DNA from: an uncultured Slackia sp.
Lineage (GTDB): Bacteria > Actinomycetota > Coriobacteriia > Coriobacteriales > Eggerthellaceae
NCBI GenBank assembly: GCA_900553655.1
Contig: USEQ01000050.1
Span: 1 to 7,906 of the forward strand
Length of the DNA: 7,906 nucleotides
Direction: 5' to 3'
The notes beneath the pieces are model-generated. The model was not told the DNA's origin. It ran no database searches and saw nothing but the letters and a program-made list of their open reading frames with translations. The position numbers and the translations under genes are program-made. Shown piece after piece: positions 1 to 5,777 of the stretch (position 1 is its first letter; every line of letters begins with the position of its first letter).

Positions 1-567
1 GGCCCCGTGTTCGGAGTCGATCGGCATGAGGGCGCCGGAAAGGCCCGGAGCGTCAACGGTCGACGTCGCAACCGGCACATCGCCCGCAACGCATGTTCCC
101 GTCGCACGTCGGGCGGCCATGGCGGCATCGACCTTCGCCGCAAGCGGCATGATCAAATCGCCCGCGACAACAAGGCTTTCCTTGTTCGCAAGAGCAAGCT
201 GCTTTCCGCATGCGAGCGTCTCGTATGAAGCACGCATGCCAGCAGCGCCGACGAGCGCGTTGACTACCGTATCCGCCTCTTCGAGACGAACCAGGTCGAG
301 CAGCCCCTCTTGGCCGAAGCCGACCGACACGCCGCCGTGCGCATGGGCGAGGCGGGCGTCACTTGCGAGCCGCTCGTCGCCGAACGCGATATGGCGCACC
401 TTGAACTCATGGGCCTGTTTGACGACCTCGTCCACATTGGTGTTGGCCGCAAGCGCGACGACCTCGATGGCCTCCGGATGACGGCGTGCGACATCGAGCG
501 TCTGAAGGCCGATCGAGCCCGTCGAGCCAAGCACGACAATACGTTTTCTACCCTGATTGAGATTCAT
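1..567 (-). CDS. dxr: 1-deoxy-D-xylulose 5-phosphate reductoisomerase, N-terminal part (C-terminus outside window)
   Basis: Dxr (IspC) converts DXP to MEP with NADPH and a divalent metal, the committed step of the non-mevalonate isoprenoid pathway in the cytoplasm. The visible 189 residues show the N-terminal NADPH-binding motif GSTGSIG (residues 14-20), the ANKESLV motif (127-133) and, at the window edge, PIDSEHGA (182-189), where Asp184 and Glu186 correspond to the metal ligands of the family. The family is about 380-400 residues long, so roughly half is present. The ATG at 567 is preceded by AAGGGTTGG, a weak Shine-Dalgarno sequence. The stretch between ANKESLV and PIDSEH is about 48 residues here, against about 18 in the E. 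coli enzyme as I recall it, so there is an insertion of about 30 residues rich in Ala, Val and Thr. The gene is last in the pyrH-frr-uppS-cdsA order; rseP and ispG often follow in related genomes but cannot be seen here. Confidence 0.95.
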   Translation of the reverse strand, partial: MNLNQGRKRIVVLGSTGSIGLQTLDVARRHPEAIEVVALAANTNVDEVVKQAHEFKVRHIAFGDERLASDARLAHAHGGVSVGFGQEGLLDLVRLEEADTVVNALVGAAGMRASYETLACGKQLALANKESLVVAGDLIMPLAAKVDAAMAARRATGTCVAGDVPVATSTVDAPGLSGALMPIDSEHGA

Positions 568-630
568 GCGAACCAACCCTTCGTCTTCATCTTGCGTGCC
601 TCTCGAAAAGCATCATGGACGCAGCGCGAC

Positions 631-665
631 GTTGCGTGCTTCGGAGCTTTTACCCCGCACGCAAC
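631..665 (-). promoter_or_regulatory. 9-bp inverted repeat in the dxr leader
   Basis: GTTGCGTGC (631-639) and GCACGCAAC (657-665) are exact reverse complements separated by 17 bases. The hairpin lies about 64 bases upstream of the dxr start. No T-run follows it in the direction of transcription, so it does not look like a terminator. A shorter alternative pairing, ACGCA (619-623) with TGCGT (633-637), would use part of the same arm and exclude the larger hairpin. A role in dxr expression or RNA processing is inference. Confidence 0.4.
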
Positions 666-693
666 AAAGGCTGCGCTACCGTACGCATCCATC

Positions 694-713
694 GCGCCTG
701 GTGTACCAGGCGC
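694..713 (-). repeat. Stem-loop directly after the cdsA stop codon
   Basis: GCGCCTGGT (694-702) and ACCAGGCGC (705-713) form a perfect 9-bp inverted repeat with only two bases between the arms, so in RNA the innermost pairs would open to form the loop. The repeat begins at the very base after the cdsA TAG (714-716). No U tract follows on the minus strand. It could protect the 3' end of the upstream message, slow ribosomes or polymerase, or act as a poor terminator. The sequence shows only the dyad. Confidence 0.5.
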
Positions 714-1658
714 CTAAATGGCGTACGGAATGCACCCGGCGCCGACCAGCATGACCGCAGCGGCGACCGACGCCAAAAACAGAGAATCGCAGCGGTCGAG
801 GATTCCGCCGTGACCGGGCATGATCGTTCCCGAGTCCTTCACACCGGAGTTGCGCTTGATGCGACTTTCCGCCAAATCGCCCAACACGCCGAACAATCCG
901 CATACAATGCCGAAAGGCACGGCCTGCACCAGACCCATATTCACGCCAGGAATCAATGTCATAAGGCACCAGATGACAACAGACCCGACCAGGCCTCCCA
1001 CGAACCCTTCCCAGCTTTTCTTCGGCGAAATACGCGGAGCGAGCTTATGCTTGCCGAACTTGCGGCCAACCAGATATGCAAAGGAATCGTTCGCCCATAC
1101 GCTGCAGAAAATGCCGATGACAAGCACTCCGCCCCACAGACCCGGAATCGCCTCGCGCACGACGATAAGGCTAGAAAGCAGCAGGCCCGTATAGGCCGAG
1201 CCGAAAAACGACACGCCGACATCCCCCACCCGAGCGCGCATCCAAAAGACGTACCAGACCAAAAGGGCAACGAGCAGAGCGCCCGTCACTATGAGAGCGC
1301 CGGCAAGACCGAGCTGCCACACGCTCAAAGGATACGCGACGGCCGCCACGACGCCGAGAAGCTCGTTAGGAAGCTTCGCATCGCTTCGCAGCATGTAAAA
1401 GAACTCCCCCGCCGCAATGCCGGAAAGAACGCAGAGCAGAAGCACCGTGCTCAATTCGCTCGCAAGCACGCAGAGCACCGAAACGGTCACATAGATGAAG
1501 CCCGTGCGAAACCGAACCTGCAGATCGCTTGCATTCTTAAGCCTATCGGGCGTTTTGTCGTACACGAACTTCTTGGCGGCGTCTTTTTTCTCCGTCATTT
1601 TCGTCTTGGCGGATTCATAGGTTTTTTTCGTCCGCTTGGTATCCCGCTGCTCCGACAC
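714..1658 (-). CDS. cdsA: Phosphatidate cytidylyltransferase (CDP-diacylglycerol synthase)
   Basis: CdsA is an inner-membrane enzyme that makes CDP-diacylglycerol from phosphatidate and CTP, the branch point for phospholipid synthesis. Numbered from the GTG start, the protein has 314 residues: a Lys-rich cytoplasmic N-terminus (1-50), then about eight hydrophobic segments. DSFAYLVGR (191-199) and SPKKSWEG (211-218) are typical of the family. The CDS signature at about 265-291 has SRIKR, KDSG, PGHGG and DRCDS; Met280 and Cys290 occupy positions that are usually Leu/Ile/Phe-type residues. The start is uncertain. GTG at 1658 lies one base after the uppS stop, which suggests translational coupling. 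An ATG at 1598 would give 294 residues and also leaves the membrane part intact. I prefer the GTG because the intervening 20 codons read as a plausible charged N-terminus and remove a 61-base gap. Neither start has a strong ribosome binding site. Confidence 0.92.
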   Translation of the reverse strand: MSEQRDTKRTKKTYESAKTKMTEKKDAAKKFVYDKTPDRLKNASDLQVRFRTGFIYVTVSVLCVLASELSTVLLLCVLSGIAAGEFFYMLRSDAKLPNELLGVVAAVAYPLSVWQLGLAGALIVTGALLVALLVWYVFWMRARVGDVGVSFFGSAYTGLLLSSLIVVREAIPGLWGGVLVIGIFCSVWANDSFAYLVGRKFGKHKLAPRISPKKSWEGFVGGLVGSVVIWCLMTLIPGVNMGLVQAVPFGIVCGLFGVLGDLAESRIKRNSGVKDSGTIMPGHGGILDRCDSLFLASVAAAVMLVGAGCIPYAI

Positions 1659-1659
1659 G

Positions 1660-2442
1660 TTATTGCACCGCCCCGAAACGGCGATCGCGAGACTGATAGT
1701 CAAGCAGGGCGCGCAAGAAATCGTATCGGTTGAAATCGGGCCAGAGCACGTCGGTGCAATAGAACTCGGAATACGCCACCTGCCAGAGCAGGAAGTTGGA
1801 GATGCGCATCTCACCCGATGTGCGAATCACCAAGTCGGGATCGGGAACGTCGGCCGTATAGAGACCGCGTTCGAAAAGTTCTTCGGTAACAGCGGGCAGC
1901 TCGCCCGTCTGTTCGCCCTGCAAAATCGCCTCGCGCATACACGCCTGCACGGCACGCAGGATTTCCTGGCGCGAGCCGTAGTTCACCGCGACAAGCAGCG
2001 TCATGCCCGTGTTGTCTTTTGTCTTCTCCCACGCCTCGTCGAACGCTTCGCGGGTTTCTTCGGGAAGCTTGGACAGGTCGCCAATGGTGCGCACGCGTAC
2101 GTTCTCTTCGTGCAGGCCGTCAACTTCGGCAAGCATGGTCTTGGCGAACAGGCCCATCAGACCTGTGACTTCTTCTTCGGGACGCTTCCAGTTTTCCGTG
2201 GAAAACGAATAGATGGTCAGATAACGCACGCCCGTATCGCTTGCGCAGCGAATGGTTTCGCGCACGGCTTCGATGCCGGCTTTGTGACCCTTCAACCTGT
2301 TCAGAGCGCGTTTTTTCGCCCAGCGGCCGTTGCCGTCCATAATGACCGCAACATGTTCGGGAACGCGTTCGGGATCGAGCGCGTTAAAATCCAACCCAGC
2401 GGGCGGATTAGGAAATATAACATCAAGAGGCTTGTGAAACAT
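1660..2442 (-). CDS. uppS: Undecaprenyl diphosphate synthase (cis-prenyltransferase, isoprenyl transferase)
   Basis: UppS adds isopentenyl diphosphate units in cis to farnesyl diphosphate, giving the C55 carrier lipid used for peptidoglycan and other wall polymers. The 260-residue product matches the usual family length. It shows MDGNGRWA (35-42, with catalytic/Mg-binding Asp36), SFSTENW (79-85) and RTSGEMRISNF (207-217), whose arginines bind the substrate diphosphate, plus WQVAYSEFY and LWPDF near the C-terminus. Actinobacteria can carry homologues making shorter chains, so chain length is not certain from sequence. The ATG at 2442 has GAGAGGGG upstream at normal spacing and a further AAGGAG just before it, so initiation should be strong. 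The stop codon is one base from the cdsA GTG. The 226-base gap from frr is structured and may regulate this gene. Confidence 0.97.
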   Translation of the reverse strand: MFHKPLDVIFPNPPAGLDFNALDPERVPEHVAVIMDGNGRWAKKRALNRLKGHKAGIEAVRETIRCASDTGVRYLTIYSFSTENWKRPEEEVTGLMGLFAKTMLAEVDGLHEENVRVRTIGDLSKLPEETREAFDEAWEKTKDNTGMTLLVAVNYGSRQEILRAVQACMREAILQGEQTGELPAVTEELFERGLYTADVPDPDLVIRTSGEMRISNFLLWQVAYSEFYCTDVLWPDFNRYDFLRALLDYQSRDRRFGAVQ

Positions 2443-2580
2443 GTAAGCACCCCTCTCCTTCGAATCGGAGCCGTGCGTGAGCACGAGCTGGAAATGGACC
2501 GAAAAAAGCGGCGGCCGCCCGCGCGATACGGACGGCAGCATCGGTGCATTTCCAGCCCGGCCGCCGTAAAGACGGCGCGG
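2443..2580 (-). promoter_or_regulatory. Structured uppS leader with terminator-like element (candidate attenuator)
   Basis: In transcript order this stretch has: a 6-bp hairpin CGCCGT/ACGGCG with a 4-base loop (2562-2577); arm B' (2558-2566) and arm A' (2547-2556); arm B (2509-2517), then one C and a run of six U (2502-2507); arm A (2487-2496); a 5-bp hairpin (2472-2485); and the uppS ribosome binding site (2450-2460). B'/B is a perfect 9-bp all-GC pairing directly before the U run, as in an intrinsic terminator with a 40-base loop. A'/A is a perfect 10-bp pairing interleaved with B'/B, so the two together would form a pseudoknot. The first hairpin uses five bases of B' and so competes with the terminator stem. 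The element could instead simply terminate frr transcription. No known riboswitch class is recognised. Confidence 0.45.
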
Positions 2581-2603
2581 GCGAAAGAAGGCAAGGTGTC
2601 AGC

Positions 2604-2617
2604 GAGCAAGGTTGCTC
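2604..2617. repeat. Short palindrome GAGCAA-GG-TTGCTC in the frr-uppS gap
   Basis: Two exact 6-base arms are separated by two bases. It lies between the frr 3' hairpin and the uppS leader structures. It could be a protein-binding dyad or a small stem. I see no convincing promoter next to it, so its role is unknown. Confidence 0.25.
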
Positions 2618-2647
2618 CAAGCCTAAACAAGGACAAGGAGCCCTGAA

Positions 2648-2665
2648 TCGCCGAGGGGCCGGCGA
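2648..2665 (-). repeat. Stem-loop three bases after the frr stop codon
   Basis: TCGCCG (2648-2653) and CGGCGA (2660-2665) are perfect 6-bp arms with a 6-base loop. On the minus strand they follow the frr TAA (2669-2671) almost immediately. The downstream bases are TTCAGGG, so the U run needed for a classical terminator is missing. Confidence 0.4.
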
Positions 2666-2668
2666 AGC

Positions 2669-3226
2669 TTAAATCTCCATGACCTCTGCTTCCTTTTTCT
2701 TCAGCATCTCGTCGACAGTGCCGATGAATTTGTCCGTGAGCTTCTGAATCTGCTCTTCGGCGCGGCGCGCATCGTCTTCGGAAATTTCAGAGTCTTTCTT
2801 CAGGCATTCGATTTTGGCATTGCCGTCGCGACGAGCGTTGCGGACCGCAACGCGGCCCTCTTCGGCATAGGCCTTGCACTGCTTGACCATTTCCTTACGA
2901 CGCTCCTCGGTCAAAGCGGGGAACGGAAGACGAATCATGGAGCCGTCATTGGACGGGGTGATTCCCAGGTCGCTTGCGAGGATTGCAGCCTCGATGCCGC
3001 GCAGGCAAGACTTATCCCAAGGCTCGATAGTGAGCATATGGGCATCGGGGGTTTTAACAGCGGCCATTTGGTTGATCGGCGTAGGGACGCCGTAATAATC
3101 AACCTTGATTTTGTCGAGCATCATAGGGTTGGCGCGGCCCGTGCGTACGCTGACGAAAGCCTCCTTGAGGTTCTCGAGGGCCTTTTCCATGCTCGCCTCT
3201 GTGGCGGCCATAATCTCAGCAGTCAT
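2669..3226 (-). CDS. frr: Ribosome recycling factor
   Basis: RRF acts with EF-G to split the post-termination ribosome in the cytoplasm. The product is 185 residues, the same length as the E. coli protein, and aligns over its full extent by eye. The long-helix domain I contains RTGRANP (28-34) at the first hinge, domain II runs from about 32 to 104, and the C-terminal helices carry VRNARRDGNAK (128-138), whose arginines contact 23S rRNA in studied homologues. The C-terminus is rich in Lys and Glu, as expected for the three-helix bundle. The ATG at 3226 follows AGGAAGGGAA (3231-3240). The gene lies 125 bases downstream of pyrH and probably shares its transcript, as in many bacteria. A 9-bp hairpin lies directly against its ribosome binding site. 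Confidence 0.98.
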   Translation of the reverse strand: MTAEIMAATEASMEKALENLKEAFVSVRTGRANPMMLDKIKVDYYGVPTPINQMAAVKTPDAHMLTIEPWDKSCLRGIEAAILASDLGITPSNDGSMIRLPFPALTEERRKEMVKQCKAYAEEGRVAVRNARRDGNAKIECLKKDSEISEDDARRAEEQIQKLTDKFIGTVDEMLKKKEAEVMEI

Positions 3227-3240
3227 CGTGTTCCCTTCCT

Positions 3241-3265
3241 TTCGAAACGAGGGTTGCGTTTCGAA
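3241..3265 (-). promoter_or_regulatory. 9-bp hairpin directly upstream of the frr ribosome binding site
   Basis: TTCGAAACG (3241-3249) and CGTTTCGAA (3257-3265) are perfect complementary arms with a 7-base loop. In the transcript the stem ends at the base where the Shine-Dalgarno sequence (3231-3240) begins. Such a stem can stack on or expose a ribosome binding site, or stop an RNase. No function is proven. It could also be a binding site for a dimeric protein, because TTTCGAAA at its edge is itself palindromic. Confidence 0.45.
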
Positions 3266-3311
3266 CTTCTAAACGTTTTCATATGCACGCTACAGCCCTA
3301 CGGGATGCCCG

Positions 3312-3328
3312 GTCAAACACAGTTTGAC
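3312..3328 (-). repeat. 7-bp stem-loop in the pyrH-frr gap
   Basis: GTCAAAC (3312-3318) and GTTTGAC (3322-3328) pair perfectly around a 3-base loop, 23 bases after the pyrH stop. No U run follows on the minus strand. It may be a processing or stability stem between the two genes. TTGACC within it resembles a -35 box, but no good -10 box sits at the right distance. Confidence 0.4.
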
Positions 3329-3351
3329 ATACGGCGGCGTCAGTGCGGTGA

Positions 3352-4071
3352 TTAGTACACCAGCGTAGCGGATCCTTCGCCCTTCAGGACGCGGGCGATA
3401 TTGCCGGGCTCGGTCATGTTGAAGACCAGAAGCGGCATGGCATTGTCTTTGCACAGCGAAATAGCAGCGGCGTCCATGACGTTAAGCTCCTTGGTGAGCA
3501 CGTCAAGATAGCTAATCTTGTCGAATTTCTTCGCGTCAGGATTGGCCTTGGGGTCGGAGTCGTAGATACCGTCGACCTTCGTCGCCTTCATCATGCAGTC
3601 GGCGTTGATTTCGCACGCGCGCAGAGCTGCCGTGGTGTCGGTGGTGAAATACGGGTTGCCCGTGCCTGCGGCGAAGATGACGACGCGGCCTTTTTCCATG
3701 TGGCGAATGGCGCGCAAGCGAATGTAGGTCTCTGCGACCTGGTGCATCTCGATGGCAGACTGAACACGAGAAGATACGCCATGGCGCTCAAGACCGTCTT
3801 GCAAGGCCAGCGAGTTCATAACCGTGGCGAGCATGCCGATGTAATCAGCCTGCGCACGATCCATGCCATCAGCGCTGCCGGCAACGCCGCGGAAGATATT
3901 GCCGCCGCCTACGGTGATGGCAACCTGAACGCCGTCTTCGACGATTTCCTTGATTTGCTCGGCAAGGTCGTCAATAACTTTCGGGTCGATACCGTAGCCG
4001 GCGTCGCCCATAAGGGCCTCGCCGGAGAGCTTCAGCAACACGCGATGGTACTTATAACCTTCAGCAGGCAT
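3352..4071 (-). CDS. pyrH: UMP kinase
   Basis: PyrH phosphorylates UMP to UDP using ATP, feeding UTP and CTP synthesis. It is a cytoplasmic amino acid kinase-fold enzyme, normally a hexamer allosterically controlled by GTP and UTP. The 239-residue length is normal. Visible motifs are LLKLSGEAL (12-20, phosphate-binding Lys), GGGNIFRG (55-62), [10 protein letters not shown] (136-145) and [13 protein letters not shown] (162-174, nucleotide binding). The ATG at 4071 is preceded by AAAGGGGA at short spacing. The reading frame stays open further upstream, but that extension runs through the htrA terminator and is not used. In many bacteria rpsB and tsf precede pyrH. Here the upstream neighbour is a protease gene ending in a terminator, so pyrH probably starts its own transcription unit from the promoter candidate near 4108. 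Confidence 0.97.
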   Translation of the reverse strand: MPAEGYKYHRVLLKLSGEALMGDAGYGIDPKVIDDLAEQIKEIVEDGVQVAITVGGGNIFRGVAGSADGMDRAQADYIGMLATVMNSLALQDGLERHGVSSRVQSAIEMHQVAETYIRLRAIRHMEKGRVVIFAAGTGNPYFTTDTTAALRACEINADCMMKATKVDGIYDSDPKANPDAKKFDKISYLDVLTKELNVMDAAAISLCKDNAMPLLVFNMTEPGNIARVLKGEGSATLVY

Positions 4072-4107
4072 GGAATCCCCTTTCGAAAGAATCAAGATAT
4101 CCGCGCT

Positions 4108-4113
4108 ATTGTA
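4108..4113 (-). promoter_or_regulatory. Candidate -10 box of the pyrH operon promoter
   Basis: On the minus strand this reads TACAAT, one change from the sigma-70 consensus. It would place the transcript start about 30 bases before the pyrH ATG and downstream of the htrA terminator, where a promoter is needed. No good -35 box is seen at 16-18 bases. A small dyad GTACG/CGTAC (4111-4124) overlaps the box. Confidence 0.4.
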
Positions 4114-4166
4114 CGATACCGTACGCCCTCCCGTCTCTAATCGTTCGCTTTTTTGCAAGTTCACCG

Positions 4167-4208
4167 AACAAGAAAACCCGCGTCCTCCATGAGGAAGGAC
4201 GCGGGTTT
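4167..4208 (-). terminator. Intrinsic terminator of the htrA-like gene
   Basis: AAACCCGCGTCC (4174-4185) and GGACGCGGGTTT (4197-4208) form a perfect 12-bp stem, with a further TCC/GGA pairing inside the loop. On the minus strand the stem runs into TTTTCTTGTT, a fair U tract. It lies about 80 bases after the protease stop and just before the pyrH promoter region, so it should separate the two units. On the plus strand the following U run is only three long and no plus-strand gene enters it. Confidence 0.85.
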
Positions 4209-4263
4209 GCAAAGGAACACGTGGGCTCCGCCCAACAAAGGGCCTTCGGGGTCCAACGGCTTC

Positions 4264-4288
4264 GTCGTTCGCATTTTTATGCAACGAC
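4264..4288 (-). repeat. Stem-loop one base after the htrA stop codon
   Basis: Outer arms GTCGTT (4264-4269) and AACGAC (4283-4288), and inner arms GCAT (4271-4274) and ATGC (4279-4282), give a 10-bp stem with one bulged base and a 4-base loop. It follows the TAG (4290-4292) directly and has no U run behind it. A second small stem, TGGGC/GCCCA around 4233-4245, lies between it and the real terminator. The htrA 3' UTR thus holds several stems in series. Confidence 0.5.
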
Positions 4289-4289
4289 T

Positions 4290-5777
4290 CTAGTTTCCGA
4301 ATCCGAACAGATTGCCTCCGTTGCCATACAAATCGCCGTTATTGCTTCCATACCCGTAGCTCTGCGCATCCGAAGAAGACGTCAGCGCGTTCTCGTCAGA
4401 GCCAAGCGTGACCGAAAGAGTCTTCTCTTCCCCGTTGCGATTCACCACCACATCCACGGTGTCTCCCGGATTTTTCTCGCGCACCTTCATCTGCAAGTCG
4501 GACGGAGAGGTGATCGCCGTGCTGTCGAACAACGTGATGATGTCTCCCTTTTCTATGCCGCCCTCGGCCGCGGCGCTGTCGGCGTAGACGTTGGCCACAT
4601 ATACGCCCGTATCAGTGGGCAGATTGTAGTACTGCGCCATCTGGGAATTAATCTGGGCCATGGACACGCCAAGCTGGGCATGAGTCGGGGTCTTCCCGTC
4701 AATGATCTGCTGAGCCAGGTCCATGGCGTAGTCCACGGGAATGGCGAAGCCGACGCCCGAGCTCGATCCGGAGGACGATTGAATCATGGAATTGATACCG
4801 ATCAGCTTGCCATCGGCATCGACCAACGCGCCGCCCGAATTGCCAGGATTGATGGTGGCGTCGGTCTGAATCATGTTGGGATATATCACCGTCTCGCCTG
4901 TGGTCTCGTCCTGCATGGTGGTGGAGCGCTGCAGGGCGCTAACAATGCCCTCGGAGACGGAGTTCTCAAGACCGAAGGGGCTTCCCAGGCTCATGACCCA
5001 CTCGCCTACCTTCAAATCGGAAGAAGAGCCGATCTCGATAGGCGTCAGGTCGTTCGCCTCAACCTTGATGACGGCGATATCGCTCGATGCATCGCTGCCC
5101 ACCAACGTCGCATCGTATTCCGTCCCGTTGATCGTCGCCTTGACCGCATCGGCGCCTTCGACCACGTGGTTGTTCGTGATGATGTAACCGTCTTTTGAAA
5201 TGACAACCCCTGAACCAAGCGAGGTCTGCGTCAGCGTTTCGTCCGATCCAGCACCGGGAACTTCAAATCCGAAGGCCGATTGCGTGGAGCCGGAAGCCTT
5301 CTGGTAGATATCGATGCTCGCGATGGAAGGAAGTGCTTTGTTCGCAACCGCTTCGGCAAGCGTCTCATCGGTATCGGACGCCGTGATGTTCGTGCTGGTC
5401 GATGAGCCCAGGCTTGCGCCGGAGCCCTGCGAGCCGCCCGTAACAGCCTGATATCCGGCGAAACCCCCCAGACCGAGCACAACGGCAAGCGCCGCCCCTG
5501 CAAAGCTCACGCCGAACGTCTTGCCGAGGCTCTTCTTCGAAGAAGCATCCGTTTTCACATGCTGCGGGGCAGACTGGGCGGCGTAGGCCTGGTAAACCTG
5601 CTCCTGATACGCCTGCGCCTGCGCCTGCTGTTGATTATACGCATTCGTCGCCTGCGCGGGCATCTGAGGCTGCGGCTGCGTGTAGCCGACGTTTGCCTGA
5701 GATGCATGCTGCGGGCTTGCCGCTCCCTGCTCGGAATTCTGATTCGCGCCGTATGCGTTCTTGTTCTCTTCAGTCAT
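4290..5777 (-). CDS. Membrane-anchored HtrA/DegP-like serine protease with one PDZ domain
   Basis: This is a trypsin-like S1C protease that probably degrades or processes misfolded proteins on the outer face of the membrane. The 495 residues comprise: a Gln/Ala/Tyr-rich cytoplasmic tail (1-80), a basic patch KKSLGK (81-86), one membrane helix (about 88-110), a Ser/Gly/Thr linker, the protease domain (about 140-360) and a PDZ domain (about 365-458). The catalytic triad is visible: His204 in ITNNHVV, Asp233 in SSDIAVIK and Ser314 in NPGNSGGAL. The C-terminus (473-495) is an unusual Gly/Asn/Tyr/Phe tail. The start at 5777 was chosen because the low-complexity N-terminus begins there and the upstream extension looks non-coding. 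Its ribosome binding site is weak (GAGTGATC just upstream). The gene stands alone between a divergent promoter region and a terminator, so it is likely monocistronic and perhaps stress-controlled. Family assignment is firm; which HtrA paralogue it is cannot be decided. Confidence 0.95.
   Translation of the reverse strand: MTEENKNAYGANQNSEQGAASPQHASQANVGYTQPQPQMPAQATNAYNQQQAQAQAYQEQVYQAYAAQSAPQHVKTDASSKKSLGKTFGVSFAGAALAVVLGLGGFAGYQAVTGGSQGSGASLGSSTSTNITASDTDETLAEAVANKALPSIASIDIYQKASGSTQSAFGFEVPGAGSDETLTQTSLGSGVVISKDGYIITNNHVVEGADAVKATINGTEYDATLVGSDASSDIAVIKVEANDLTPIEIGSSSDLKVGEWVMSLGSPFGLENSVSEGIVSALQRSTTMQDETTGETVIYPNMIQTDATINPGNSGGALVDADGKLIGINSMIQSSSGSSSGVGFAIPVDYAMDLAQQIIDGKTPTHAQLGVSMAQINSQMAQYYNLPTDTGVYVANVYADSAAAEGGIEKGDIITLFDSTAITSPSDLQMKVREKNPGDTVDVVVNRNGEEKTLSVTLGSDENALTSSSDAQSYGYGSNNGDLYGNGGNLFGFGN

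Noticed and set aside
615..1733. Long plus-strand open frame (372 codons) opposite cdsA
   Set aside because: Its product is His/Arg/Asp-rich with no motif, and it lies antisense to a gene with clear CdsA signatures. It is a codon-composition shadow.
2511..2518. GCGGCCGC word in the uppS leader as a possible cloning scar
   Set aside because: It is part of the natural GC-rich arm of the leader structure. Nothing nearby suggests vector or synthetic sequence.
2301..2636. Minus-strand frames starting in the frr-uppS gap as possible leader peptides
   Set aside because: They start at TTG codons without a good ribosome binding site and run out of frame into uppS, so no leader peptide is supported.
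1636..2646. Long plus-strand open frame (336 codons) opposite uppS
   Set aside because: It is antisense to uppS and its leader, shows no recognisable domain, and is explained by GC-rich third positions on the other strand.
4221..5198. Plus-strand open frame (325 codons) opposite the protease gene
   Set aside because: It begins inside the 3' UTR stems and reads a His/Arg/Val-rich composition. The opposite strand encodes a complete catalytic triad and PDZ domain.
5532..5545. 14-base perfect palindrome CTTCTTCGAAGAAG
   Set aside because: It lies inside the protease coding region over Ser-Ser-Lys-Lys codons and is easily produced by codon choice. One such palindrome in a window this size is not surprising.
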